Below are positions 8,217-16,441 of a DNA stretch of 43,737 nucleotides, in pieces (the stretch's first letter is position 1; every line of letters begins with the position of its first letter). The DNA is from Flavobacteriales bacterium (GTDB taxonomy: Bacteria; Bacteroidota; Bacteroidia; JANQJC01). Below the pieces are notes generated by a model, which had not been told where the DNA came from, searched no databases, and saw only the letters and a list, made by a program, of their open reading frames with translations. The translations under genes were made by a program, and so were the position numbers. The stretch is taken from contig JANQJC010000113.1 of the NCBI GenBank assembly GCA_028281825.1, positions 1-43,737 on the forward strand. Reading direction: 5' to 3'.

Positions 8217-9152
8217 ATGATGATTGGTAGGCATTTATCTCTCCTATTATTATTTCTTGGCTTAGTTTCTTTTCGATGGCAACCTAAGCAAAAAACGTTT
8301 CATTCACAAGAAATGCCAGGCTTGACAATTAAAGAGCTAATCCAAAACTTGGAAGACTCTGAAAATAAAGAAGTGATTGTGGTGGCACATAGGGGTGATT
8401 GGCGTAATGCTCCTGAAAATTCATTACAGGCTATCAAGAATTGCATTGAGATGGGGGTGGATATGGTAGAGATTGATGTGAGAGAAACTAAAGATGGTCA
8501 TTTGGTATTGATGCATGATGAGACTATTGACAGGACAACCAATGGCTCTGGTGCTGTTAAGAAGAAAACTCTCAAAGAATTGAAGGAATTAAGACTTATT
8601 GATGGCTTGGGTGTTGAAACTGCGCATCAAATACCAACACTAGAGGAAGCTTTGCTTGTAGCAAAGGGTGAAATATTAGTGAACCTGGATAAGAGCTACA
8701 GGATATTTGATAAGTGCTATGCGGTGGTGGAAAGAACAGGGACTCTCAATCAGGTTGTGATTAAAGGAAAAAAGACCAGTAAGGAAGTAGAAAAAGAGTT
8801 TGGTAAGTACCTGGATAAGATTTACTTCATGCCTATACTTCCTTTACCTGATAATAATATCAGGGAAAAAGTAGATGAATATCTAGACCATAGAGTGCCT
8901 GTGGCATTTGAGTTTGTGTTGCCCCAAGATACCTTGTCCATTATTGATTATTTTGATGATATAAGAGCCAAAGGTGCCAGCGTTTGGGTGAATGCACTTT
9001 GGCCGCATCATAATGGCGGGCATGATGATGAAAGAGCTGCACTTGACCCTGAGGTGTACGATTGGTTTATTGATAATCATATAGATATTATTCAAACTGA
9101 CAGGCCGCACTTACTACTCACATATTTGAGAGAAAGAGGATTACATAAATAA
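8217..9152 (+). CDS. Glycerophosphodiester phosphodiesterase family protein
   Basis: Protein of 311 aa that should hydrolyse glycerophosphodiesters to glycerol-3-phosphate and an alcohol. The catalytic set of the GDPD TIM-barrel is complete: H58-R59 in AHRGDW, E67 in PENS, E85 and D87 in VEIDVR, and H100-D101 in LMHDETIDRTT. The C-terminal strand TDRPHLL also fits the family. A hydrophobic segment at residues about 7-20 acts as a signal peptide or anchor, so the enzyme is probably periplasmic. Its length is close to that of secreted Bacteroidota members. The start has two adjacent Met codons and the first was taken. Downstream genes on the same strand are separated by 73 bp. Confidence 0.9.
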   Translation: MMIGRHLSLLLLFLGLVSFRWQPKQKTFHSQEMPGLTIKELIQNLEDSENKEVIVVAHRGDWRNAPENSLQAIKNCIEMGVDMVEIDVRETKDGHLVLMHDETIDRTTNGSGAVKKKTLKELKELRLIDGLGVETAHQIPTLEEALLVAKGEILVNLDKSYRIFDKCYAVVERTGTLNQVVIKGKKTSKEVEKEFGKYLDKIYFMPILPLPDNNIREKVDEYLDHRVPVAFEFVLPQDTLSIIDYFDDIRAKGASVWVNALWPHHNGGHDDERAALDPEVYDWFIDNHIDIIQTDRPHLLLTYLRERGLHK

Positions 9153-9225
9153 ATACCTTATTACTTCGATTTTTTTGATTTGAAAACACCTATTTTAGCC
9201 GTAACTATTTAAACCCATAAGCCTG

Positions 9226-9837
9226 ATGAACAAACTAATCTTTACCTTTTTACTTCTCTTGTCATCTGTCGTGCTTCTTGCTCAAGAAGACTTTATTATT
9301 CAAGTGAATGACTCCACTTTTGGATTGTCACTGGACAAAGAGTATAAGCTAAAGGTTGATGGAAAGCCAATTGTATTTAAGGTGATGGCCAAAGATACCT
9401 TGCTTTATGATGATGATATATTCAGTTTCATGTATTTGAAAGATTATAAGCCCAACAAGATTATTGTAGAAGAAGGAATTGAGCAAATCATGATTACAAC
9501 TGCTGGAGGTTCCGGGGTATTGATACAGAAATATGATGGCTTAAACCCTACCATACTTAATGAGTTGATGCTATCTGAAGTAACCAAAGAAAGTGTGAGT
9601 TATGGCTATGATATGAAAAGAGATGATTACAGTAGAAAACTGAAATCTGGGCGCGAAGTTGATGTGGATAGAGCGATATTGACTTACAAGGGAGATAAAA
9701 GCGTTTACGAGGTTTTTTCGGTAGGAAAAAAGGATGAAGGTATTCTAGTGATGACTATGGTAGTAGACCAATCATTTAGCGATGCCGGCAAATCACTTAT
9801 AGACCTAATGTGGAACTCAATAACATACAAAGAGTAG
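9226..9837 (+). CDS. Hypothetical secreted protein, 203 aa
   Basis: I do not recognise a family. Residues 1-19 are a clear signal peptide (KLIFTFLLLLSS then LLAQ), with cleavage expected after the Ala. The mature part looks beta-rich and acidic, with alternating hydrophobic strands such as FIIQVND and KPIVFKVMAKD, and ends in a helix near the C terminus (KSLIDLMWNSI). There is no lipobox Cys and no T9SS sorting domain, so it is likely periplasmic and soluble. The layout resembles periplasmic proteins with a PsbP- or lipocalin-like sheet plus a final helix, but I would not assign it. The AlkC-like gene starts 28 bp downstream on the same strand. Confidence 0.75.
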   Translation: MNKLIFTFLLLLSSVVLLAQEDFIIQVNDSTFGLSLDKEYKLKVDGKPIVFKVMAKDTLLYDDDIFSFMYLKDYKPNKIIVEEGIEQIMITTAGGSGVLIQKYDGLNPTILNELMLSEVTKESVSYGYDMKRDDYSRKLKSGREVDVDRAILTYKGDKSVYEVFSVGKKDEGILVMTMVVDQSFSDAGKSLIDLMWNSITYKE

Positions 9838-9865
9838 ACTAAGTTTTGCGATATAAATAACGCAT

Positions 9866-10612
9866 ATGGGTGTTAAATACAGCATAACGGAAAGCTTTGG
9901 GCGCAATTTGGCAGAGTTGCTTTCAGAGAGAATTATTCAGGTTTATCCCAAATTTGATAGTGCGCGATATATTTCAGCAATTGGGCAAAAATGTGAGGGC
10001 CTTAGTTATACCAAGAGAGTAGAGCTACATGCAGATGAATTAGCTCTTTATATGCCCAGCGATTATGAGAAAGCAATAGGTCTATTCGTGAAAATATTAG
10101 GGCCTGAAAATCCAAATGAAACGGGTATGTTTACTAATTACTATTGGTTGTTACCTATTGGCAAGTATGTAGAGAAATATGGATTGGATAAATACGAAAC
10201 CTCTATTGCGGCTATATCAGAAATTACCAAACGCAACACAGGTGAATATGCCATAAGGCCATATATAAGAAAGTACCCAGAAAAAGCCTTGCAACAAATG
10301 AAAAAGTGGGCACAATCAGAAAACTTTCATTTAAGAAGGTTGTCTTCTGAAGGCCTTAGGCCTAAATTACCGTGGGCACCAAAATTGGATACTTTTATCG
10401 ATAATCCTAAACCTGTATTTGAAATATTAGAATTGCTGAAAGAAGATAACATCAAGTTCGTCCAAAAGTCAGTTGCTAATCATATGACTGATTGGCTGAA
10501 AGTGAATCCTGAACCGGCGAAAGGGCTTCTACGAGATTGGAATAAGTCCAATAATCCCAACACTCAGTGGATAGTGAAAAGGTCAACTAGAAAGATAAGT
10601 ATAGAAGATTAA
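9866..10612 (+). CDS. DNA alkylation repair protein, AlkC/AlkD-like HEAT-repeat glycosylase
   Basis: Protein of 248 aa built of helical HEAT-like repeats, as in the AlkC and AlkD 3-methyladenine DNA glycosylases that remove alkylated bases without base flipping. The central segment LRRLSSEGLRPKLPWAP (about residues 157-173) is characteristic of the AlkC branch, and the later stretch NIKFVQKSVANHMTDWLK (about 204-221) fits the last repeats. No signal peptide, so cytoplasmic. It may share a transcript with the secreted protein 28 bp upstream. It is convergent with the bestrophin gene, separated by 15 bp. Family assignment is good. Substrate range within the family is not visible. Confidence 0.85.
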   Translation: MGVKYSITESFGRNLAELLSERIIQVYPKFDSARYISAIGQKCEGLSYTKRVELHADELALYMPSDYEKAIGLFVKILGPENPNETGMFTNYYWLLPIGKYVEKYGLDKYETSIAAISEITKRNTGEYAIRPYIRKYPEKALQQMKKWAQSENFHLRRLSSEGLRPKLPWAPKLDTFIDNPKPVFEILELLKEDNIKFVQKSVANHMTDWLKVNPEPAKGLLRDWNKSNNPNTQWIVKRSTRKISIED

Positions 10613-10627
10613 GTTGCTTTTTAATGG

Positions 10628-11581
10628 CTAGTTCATGTATTTCACATCAAATCTACCAACTTTAACTGGAATTGGTTTAGGTAAGTCGGTTTCGCCCAAC
10701 ATTTGCCTTAAATCGATTTCTATTGCTCGTGATATGGTAGTCATTGGGGTATCGGCTGCCCTGTTTTCAAATGGTTCTTCGGTAATATTTCCTGACTTTT
10801 CAAGTATTGAGAATACAAATGAAATGGCGATACTCATTGGCATTGTCAACCACCCCATTTCTTTCACCAATGCCAAAGGTAAGCAAAGCACAAAAAGCCA
10901 AAGAAAAACTCTTGTGAAATAGTTATAGTAGTAGGGAAACACCGTATTCTTAATACGCTCACTTTTGCCTTGTAGATTATAGAATTCCTCTAGTTTTTCT
11001 GCAAGCTCGATGTGGCGAAAGCTATCTATTATCCCTTTCTCATAGGCGTACTTCAATTCCAAACCTTGCTTGTTGATGAGTTGAGCAGGCTTATTGATGT
11101 ATGCCTCTAAATCCTTCATATCATCATCGGATAAGTATTCTTTTAAGTCACTCCAATTATCTTGTTTTCTCAGATGGGTTGTGAGTGCATATAACCAAGC
11201 AATGTGTCGGTAAATCATTTGCTTTTGCCATTTTTTCAACTCTTGTTCAGACACCTGAATGTTGGGGTTGTTGGCGTCAGAGGAGAAAGATATCACTTGC
11301 ATGCCAAAAGTTCTTGAATAGTTGACTATGCCACCCCAAATTTTTCTAGCCTCCCACCATCTGTCATAGGCTGAATTATTTCTAAATGCCAGGAATATTG
11401 CCAATCCACCTCCAAGCACTGTAACCGGTGCCACCGGCAACTCCATATCAGTGATATCCCAGTACTCATGGATAAAACAAATGATGAAGGAAATAAGCGT
11501 GAACTTGAATATCCTGGTTCTATTATGAGTTATTATACCCCTTGCTTCTAAAAGCGGTTTGCCTGAAAATGAAATGAGCAT
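10628..11581 (-). CDS. Bestrophin family ion channel
   Basis: Protein of 317 aa, the usual size for bacterial bestrophins, which form pentameric ion channels (chloride in animals, cation-selective in a Klebsiella member) in the inner membrane. Hydrophobic helices are visible at about 25-42 and 52-70, followed by RNNSAYDRWWEARKIWG, a bestrophin hallmark, and again at about 210-250. The C-terminal part carries the conserved stretch EEPFENRAADTPMTTISRAIEIDLR. The N-terminal sequence SGKPLL is also typical. The gene is divergent from the pentapeptide repeat gene, with a 13-bp palindrome in the shared spacer. Confidence 0.9.
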   Translation of the reverse strand: MLISFSGKPLLEARGIITHNRTRIFKFTLISFIICFIHEYWDITDMELPVAPVTVLGGGLAIFLAFRNNSAYDRWWEARKIWGGIVNYSRTFGMQVISFSSDANNPNIQVSEQELKKWQKQMIYRHIAWLYALTTHLRKQDNWSDLKEYLSDDDMKDLEAYINKPAQLINKQGLELKYAYEKGIIDSFRHIELAEKLEEFYNLQGKSERIKNTVFPYYYNYFTRVFLWLFVLCLPLALVKEMGWLTMPMSIAISFVFSILEKSGNITEEPFENRAADTPMTTISRAIEIDLRQMLGETDLPKPIPVKVGRFDVKYMN

Positions 11582-11624
11582 GAACTTACTTGCTTGGTTA
11601 TTTTAGGTGAAAGTAACCAAATAA

Positions 11625-11637
11625 AACAATAATTGTT
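11625..11637. promoter_or_regulatory. 13-bp palindrome in the bestrophin/pentapeptide spacer
   Basis: AACAAT-A-ATTGTT is symmetric about one central base. It lies between two divergent starts, where one regulator could act on both. AT-rich palindromes occur by chance in such DNA, so support is weak. Confidence 0.25.
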
Positions 11638-11668
11638 CATATTGAAGGGGGTAATGCTATCCATTGCT

Positions 11669-11676
11669 TAACTTTG
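11669..11676 (+). promoter_or_regulatory. Exact TAnnTTTG element before the pentapeptide gene
   Basis: TAACTTTG matches the Bacteroidota -7 consensus exactly and ends 8 bp before the ATG at 11685. The nearest upstream TTG (11642-11644) is 24 bp away, longer than usual. It argues for a start at 11685 rather than the TTG at 11664, which would lie upstream of the promoter, and suggests a leaderless or nearly leaderless transcript. Confidence 0.45.
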
Positions 11677-11684
11677 GTTGCCCT

Positions 11685-12245
11685 ATGCCACAAGATGAAA
11701 CTTATAAATCCAGGAATTACTCCATTGAGCCTTTAGAAAAGGGGACTTATGATAATTGTATTTTCAGTGGTTGTACATTTACCAGTGCTGACCTTGCCGA
11801 TGTTGTTTTTGAGGAGTGTGAGTTTGAAGGTTGTGACTTTAGCATGGCTAAGGTTGTCAATACTGCCTTTCGTGAGGCACGGTTCAGGAATTGCAAGTTT
11901 CTGGGAGTAAGATTAGAGGATTGCAACAAGTTTTTACTTTCTATGTCTTTTGATACTTGCCAACTCAATATTGCATCGCTCTATCAATTGGAGTTGAAGC
12001 AGACTCGATTCAATAATTGTAATTTGCAGGAAGTAGATTTTTCTGAGGCTGATTTGACGGGTTCAAACTTTAATAACTGTGACTTCACGGGAGCTACTTT
12101 TGACCGAACCAATGTAGAAAAGTGTGATTTTAGGACAGCACATGGTTACCTGATAGACCCAGAAATGAATAGGGTAGGGAAGGCTAAATTCTCTCTAGCT
12201 GGTGTGGTGGGCTTGTTGTACAATTATGACGTGGAGATTGAGTAA
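11685..12245 (+). CDS. Pentapeptide repeat protein, Qnr-like
   Basis: Protein of 186 aa from this ATG. Residues about 20-150 are pentapeptide repeats with the A(D/N)Lxx/F pattern (for example CTFTSADLADVVFEECEF), which fold into a right-handed beta-helix. The C-terminal tail, with DPEMNRVGKAKFSL then GVVGLLYNYDVEIE, closely follows the end of Qnr proteins, which mimic DNA and protect gyrase from quinolones by forming a rod-like dimer through this tail. Length is somewhat below the roughly 215 aa of mobile Qnr proteins. I infer a gyrase-interacting role, not proven resistance. A longer version from TTG at 11664 is less likely because of the promoter element there. It is convergent with the AraC-type gene, 1 bp apart. 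Confidence 0.8.
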   Translation: MPQDETYKSRNYSIEPLEKGTYDNCIFSGCTFTSADLADVVFEECEFEGCDFSMAKVVNTAFREARFRNCKFLGVRLEDCNKFLLSMSFDTCQLNIASLYQLELKQTRFNNCNLQEVDFSEADLTGSNFNNCDFTGATFDRTNVEKCDFRTAHGYLIDPEMNRVGKAKFSLAGVVGLLYNYDVEIE

Positions 12246-12246
12246 A

Positions 12247-12846
12247 TCAACCCAATAGACTATCCAAAGGCCTTCTATCACTGATGCCTTGATTCTTGTA
12301 TTCGCTTGGTGTGTAGCCTGTGATTTGCTTGAACTGATTGCTGAGATACTGCACGCTACTGTAGCCCATTTGGTAGGCGATTTCACTGAGGGTGAGTTCA
12401 TCGTAACTAATGAGTTCTTTCACCTTCTCAATTTTAATCAGGATAATATATTTCTCAAGGGTAGTCCCTGTTTTGTCAGAGAATACTTTACTTAATTGAG
12501 AGTAGGGTAGTCCTATCTTTTCACTGATATAATCAGAGTTGCGGATAATTGAATTGGCATTGACCCCGTAATAAACCAGCTCTATCACTGCTATTTTTAT
12601 TTGCTCTACTAATTGGTCTTCACGGCTCTTGAGCACCTCAAAGCCATGGTTTCCTAATGCGTGTTCTAGAATAAAAAGGTCTGTTTTTTTGGGGTCGTAT
12701 TCTATAACGGCTTTGCCCAATGTGATGCGTTCAGTCTCTTTAGCCCCATATTTTGCTATTTCATCGCGAACAGTCCTTACACATCGTGAGCTAACCATGT
12801 TTTTGATGTGAAGGGTAGCAATCTTTAGGTTAGGGGTTTCCGGCAT
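12247..12846 (-). CDS. AraC-type regulator with N-terminal HMA-like domain
   Basis: Protein of 199 aa. Residues about 1-75 resemble the heavy-metal-associated ferredoxin-like fold (LHIKNMVSSRCVRTV, later IEYDPKKTDL and ALGNHGFEVL). Residues about 80-190 carry a double helix-turn-helix of the AraC/XylS type, ending in LTLSEIAYQMGYSSVQYLSNQFKQITG and TPSEYK. The combination is a known Bacteroidota architecture. In the HMA loop the first Cys of the metal-binding Cys-x2-Cys is replaced (SSRC), so metal binding is likely weakened or lost. It is the second gene of a tight operon: its ATG begins 1 bp after the stop codon of the membrane protein gene. Targets are unknown. Confidence 0.85.
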   Translation of the reverse strand: MPETPNLKIATLHIKNMVSSRCVRTVRDEIAKYGAKETERITLGKAVIEYDPKKTDLFILEHALGNHGFEVLKSREDQLVEQIKIAVIELVYYGVNANSIIRNSDYISEKIGLPYSQLSKVFSDKTGTTLEKYIILIKIEKVKELISYDELTLSEIAYQMGYSSVQYLSNQFKQITGYTPSEYKNQGISDRRPLDSLLG

Positions 12847-12847
12847 T

Positions 12848-14404
12848 TTATTGCTTTGGAATGTGTTTGGTTAAGATATAATCACCACTTTGATACACCA
12901 CAGGGCCAAGCTGGTCTACAAAACTACATTTTTTGAGATTATCTATGCGATAGTGAATAGGGTATTTATAACCAGCATATTGTTGAAACTGATACTGCTC
13001 AGTTGCCTGTTGCCTGATATCCTTCATCGTGGCACTTTTAATGCTAATACCATATATATCCGAGAAGCGCTGATACCAAGGCAGCATATAAAACGGTTCA
13101 TGGATAATGGCTTGGTATTGAATGACTTGATTACGTTTGGCCTCACAGGCAAAAGAAGTGTTTTGGGGGCTGCACAGTATGGTGGCGTCCAGGGGTAAGT
13201 TATCTTCTATCCACTCATGCATCAAGGTGAGGTCTGTCTTTTTATAGTTGCCAATATGGTAACGGCTTTGCAGCTTTTCATGTGGAAGGTACTTACCATT
13301 AAGTATAGCCACAAGCAACACCAGAGAACAAACCAAAAGCATTGGAGAGTGCCACTTTTTCCATTCGAAAGTAGGGGTGAAGACTTGAAGCTTTTCGGCA
13401 ATAAAGATGGATATGACCATGCTGGCAAACATGTTTAACCACATACTGTTTTTGAACCATTGTATTTTACCGACTGCATTTATTTCCAATACTTCAAGGC
13501 ACAACCAGTATAGTAGCATACCCAATAGTATAACAATTGAAAAGTGGTAAATCTGTTTCTTTTTGTTTATAGGTATCAAGCGGGTAGCTGCAAAACCCAA
13601 AACTATCAAGCTAAATAGTTTAATATAGTCCTTGACAGGAAAGAAAGAGGGGATATAGTGCAAGTGATTCCTAAAGCGATAAAGGAGATTGTAATACAAT
13701 TCCATATCATAATCCATTTGGAGACCAAATTGTCTGTAAAATACAGGCCCTAGTATGCATAAAGCTGGTAACAGATAGAGCAGGGTAGAGAGGGTGATGG
13801 TATTGAAGTCTTTGGTGTTTTTATCAAATAGCAAAAGGAGCCAGAAGATACCAAATACCTGTAAAGCCGCTAAAGGTTGAAACAGGGTGCCAATACCCAG
13901 AAGGAAAAAGGAGAGTTTATATCGTTTATCAATGAAAAGCCAAATACCAGCCAGCGAAAAGGGCATAGTTAGGGTTCCGGGGATGAGTGAGGTATCTTGC
14001 AGCGTATTGCCACCCGCAACATAGCTATGGAATAGAAAGAAAACAAGCAGTGGTGAAAGCAAATGTGCCAGTTTATTGTCTGTGAGCTTTTGAGTGATTT
14101 TTGTCACAAAGAATATATCCAAGACGATGGTGAGAAGCGTGAGCAAAAAGGCAAGAACATTGAGTGGGATTAACAATGATAACCCATAAACGAAATAGAC
14201 GAAGTAATGCCTGACGGTGAATACCTTATTGTATTCCTGCATGAAAAAATCGGTGGGGTAAAGGCCTGGGTTGTGAAGTTGGTAGATTTGTGGTAGGCAT
14301 TCAGCCTGGTCTCCGCTGTTGAATTGGTAGCCTTTATAGAAAATAAAAAGCAGGCCGATAAACAGTGAATAAACAATAAGGTTGTACCTGCCCAAAAATT
14401 TCAT
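12848..14404 (-). CDS. Polytopic membrane protein, GT-C-like architecture
   Basis: Protein of 518 aa with about 11-12 hydrophobic helices through residue 390, starting at about 8-23, and a C-terminal extramembrane domain (about 400-518) with W/Y/Q-rich sequence including LPWYQRFSDIYG. An early extracytoplasmic loop carries GDQAECLPQ, an acidic stretch in the place where GT-C glycosyltransferases have catalytic acids. The layout resembles DUF6798-type or PMT-like membrane proteins, but I cannot confirm a family. It may transfer sugars from lipid carriers, which is inference only. It is the first gene of an operon with the HMA-AraC regulator and is divergent from the response regulator gene (41 bp). 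Confidence 0.7.
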   Translation of the reverse strand: MKFLGRYNLIVYSLFIGLLFIFYKGYQFNSGDQAECLPQIYQLHNPGLYPTDFFMQEYNKVFTVRHYFVYFVYGLSLLIPLNVLAFLLTLLTIVLDIFFVTKITQKLTDNKLAHLLSPLLVFFLFHSYVAGGNTLQDTSLIPGTLTMPFSLAGIWLFIDKRYKLSFFLLGIGTLFQPLAALQVFGIFWLLLLFDKNTKDFNTITLSTLLYLLPALCILGPVFYRQFGLQMDYDMELYYNLLYRFRNHLHYIPSFFPVKDYIKLFSLIVLGFAATRLIPINKKKQIYHFSIVILLGMLLYWLCLEVLEINAVGKIQWFKNSMWLNMFASMVISIFIAEKLQVFTPTFEWKKWHSPMLLVCSLVLLVAILNGKYLPHEKLQSRYHIGNYKKTDLTLMHEWIEDNLPLDATILCSPQNTSFACEAKRNQVIQYQAIIHEPFYMLPWYQRFSDIYGISIKSATMKDIRQQATEQYQFQQYAGYKYPIHYRIDNLKKCSFVDQLGPVVYQSGDYILTKHIPKQ

Positions 14405-14445
14405 TTACTTCGCCTTTCAGGAGCGAAATTAACACTCTTGTTGAA

Positions 14446-15138
14446 ATGGCATACAGGATATTATTGGTAGAAGACGAAGAAAGCCTATTGGACGCAATAA
14501 AGCTGAACCTTGAACTGGAAGGGTATAGCGTTACGCCTGTGATGAATGGCCACAAGGCTCTGGATGAGATAAAGGCCAAGCGCTTTGACCTGGTAATACT
14601 GGATGTGATGTTGCCTGAGGTAGATGGTTTCACTATATGCCAAACGGTGAGATTGGAGAATAATGAAGTGCCAATATTATTCCTCACGGCCAAAAGCTCA
14701 GCTGAAGACCGCATTTTTGGGCTTAAAATAGGTGGGGATGACTACCTTACCAAACCATTTAACCTTGAAGAACTGCTTTTGCGAGTACAGATATTGCTCA
14801 AGAGAAGTAACAAAGGTGTGCCTGATACAGAATTGAGTACTTACCAGTTTGGTGATTGTAGCGTTAATTTCCTGACTTATGAGGTAGTTGATAAAGATGG
14901 GGAGATCCACACTTTGTCTAAAAAGGAGGTAATGCTGTTGCGCTTACTCATAGAACGCAAAAACCAGGTAGTATCTCGTGAGCAGATACTGGAAACCATT
15001 TGGGGATATGATGTGTACCCATCTACAAGAACGATAGATAATTACATTTTAACTTTCCGTAAGCTGTTTGAAGCTAACCCACGTGAGCCTGAATATTTTC
15101 ATTCGATACGAGGTGTAGGATATAAGTTTGTGGGGTGA
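14446..15138 (+). CDS. OmpR/PhoB-family response regulator
   Basis: Protein of 230 aa with a receiver domain (about 3-120) and a winged-helix DNA-binding domain (about 130-229). Receiver residues are all present: acidic pair D10-E11 area (VEDEE), phospho-acceptor D53 in VILDVMLP, the switch Thr in FLTAKS and Lys in YLTKPFN. The C-terminal domain has TLSKKEVMLLRLLIERKNQVVSREQIL, WGYDVYPSTRTIDNYILTFRK and the final GVGYKFV. It should be a phosphorylation-controlled transcription factor. No histidine kinase is next to it, so the partner kinase is encoded elsewhere. Its last 40 bp overlap the 3' end of the convergent glycosyltransferase gene. Confidence 0.95.
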   Translation: MAYRILLVEDEESLLDAIKLNLELEGYSVTPVMNGHKALDEIKAKRFDLVILDVMLPEVDGFTICQTVRLENNEVPILFLTAKSSAEDRIFGLKIGGDDYLTKPFNLEELLLRVQILLKRSNKGVPDTELSTYQFGDCSVNFLTYEVVDKDGEIHTLSKKEVMLLRLLIERKNQVVSREQILETIWGYDVYPSTRTIDNYILTFRKLFEANPREPEYFHSIRGVGYKFVG

Positions 15139-16169
15139 AATTCACTTTTGGGTAGTAAATTCATCAAAGCGTAACAGTAAGTTTTAATACTGAAGGACGA
15201 AACAGTATCCAGGGCATGTTTTTGCATTTCTGAGTAAGAGGCATCTGTCATGTCTCTCACTAACAGGATTTTTTCCAGATATTCGGCTGCATTTTTACAG
15301 AAATATCCATTAATACCATCCTTAAGGAAAATGCTATTTTCGCCAATATTGCTGGCTAGTACAGGAACTCCGCAGGATAAGTATTGCTTTAATTTAAATG
15401 CAGATTTCGCCCGATTTATCTCAGTGTTTAGGAGTGGGGAAATACCTATATCAAATTGTTTAATCCTTTTGTAAATAGAGAGCTCATCCTGCCAGTCAAT
15501 ATCTTCAGGTATTTCTAATATAACATTACTATTAGAGGAGAAGTATCCCTTGATTTCAACCATATGTTCTGGTTTAGTAACACCTAACAAAACCAGCCTA
15601 ATTGGGAAGTTTACATTCTTTAGTGCAGGAAAGAAGAGTTTTCTCAGGTTGTGTTGATGGGCATTATAAAAGCCAATCCAACCGATAGTAAATACATCAT
15701 TTCTTCCGCTTTTAAATTGACTGTGGGCTACAACTGGAGAAGTGAGTATGGTAACATTCTGGTTGAACTGTCCGGCGTAGTTTAATAATGTATGACTGCC
15801 AACTGAAACGCTAGAAGAATTAGCGAGAAAATGATTAATAGTGTGTGGTGGATAGTTTTCATACTCAGCATCATCAATATCATATATTGTATTCTCAGGA
15901 TGGAAGTGCAGTAAAATTTTTAAAGCCGTTGCATATATACGTCGTGTATATATCTTTTGGAAAACTATTGTCGAGTTTTTCTTCCTGAAAATAAGAATCG
16001 AAAAGAATACTCTTAGGAAGTTGAAAATTTCCTTGGGCTTATAACTGGGATATACAAAATCATAAGTGTAGTTATATTCAGCCCGTAGTTTTTCAAGAAC
16101 ATAGATTGCCCTGTATCTTATACTTGGGGCACTTATATTATAGTAGGTAAAATAGTAGATGTGTTTCAA
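15099..16169 (-). CDS. Glycosyltransferase, GT4-like (GT-B fold)
   Basis: Protein of 356 aa. The N-terminal part (MKHIYYFTYYNISAPSIRYR) fits the first strand and 'P-x-x-R' loop of GT-B enzymes. The C-terminal half holds FTIGWIGFYNAHQ, the acceptor-side helix, and then FDIGISPLL and KSAFKLKQYLSCGVPVLAS, the nucleotide-sugar binding segment of the GT4 family. The start codon is TTG at 16169, chosen because the first strand begins immediately there and no ATG replaces it. Its stop lies inside the response-regulator gene, so the last 13 residues, low in recognisable structure, may be a read-on tail. There is no polysaccharide cluster around it. The acceptor and sugar are unknown. Confidence 0.8.
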   Translation of the reverse strand: MKHIYYFTYYNISAPSIRYRAIYVLEKLRAEYNYTYDFVYPSYKPKEIFNFLRVFFSILIFRKKNSTIVFQKIYTRRIYATALKILLHFHPENTIYDIDDAEYENYPPHTINHFLANSSSVSVGSHTLLNYAGQFNQNVTILTSPVVAHSQFKSGRNDVFTIGWIGFYNAHQHNLRKLFFPALKNVNFPIRLVLLGVTKPEHMVEIKGYFSSNSNVILEIPEDIDWQDELSIYKRIKQFDIGISPLLNTEINRAKSAFKLKQYLSCGVPVLASNIGENSIFLKDGINGYFCKNAAEYLEKILLVRDMTDASYSEMQKHALDTVSSFSIKTYCYALMNLLPKSEFHPTNLYPTPRIE

Positions 16170-16387
16170 TAGGCAATAAGGTTTTACGTTGATTATTTAA
16201 AAGTAGTCATAATTATTCTGGTCATATACTAAAGTAGTAAGTGAATGAATTTATGGAATGAACCGTATATACTTAGACACAAAGTACATTTTTCCCATAA
16301 TAAACATTATGTTAAACAGTATTCTTCAAAACCCCTATCCTTAAAGGGATGTGCTTTTTGCCTACTCTATTATAATTGTATGCAAAC

Positions 16388-16420
16388 AAAAAAGGGAAAC
16401 ACATTTCTGTGCTTCCCTTT
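16388..16420 (-). terminator. Rho-independent terminator after the gyrA-TPR unit
   Basis: AAGGGAAACACA and TGTGCTTCCCTT form a 12-bp stem (one A-C mismatch) with a 4-base loop, followed on the minus strand by six Ts. It starts about 20 bp beyond the stop of the TPR gene. The rest of the 270-bp gap up to the glycosyltransferase start holds nothing else I can identify. Confidence 0.85.
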
Positions 16421-16441
16421 CTCTGTAGAATTATCAGAAAA

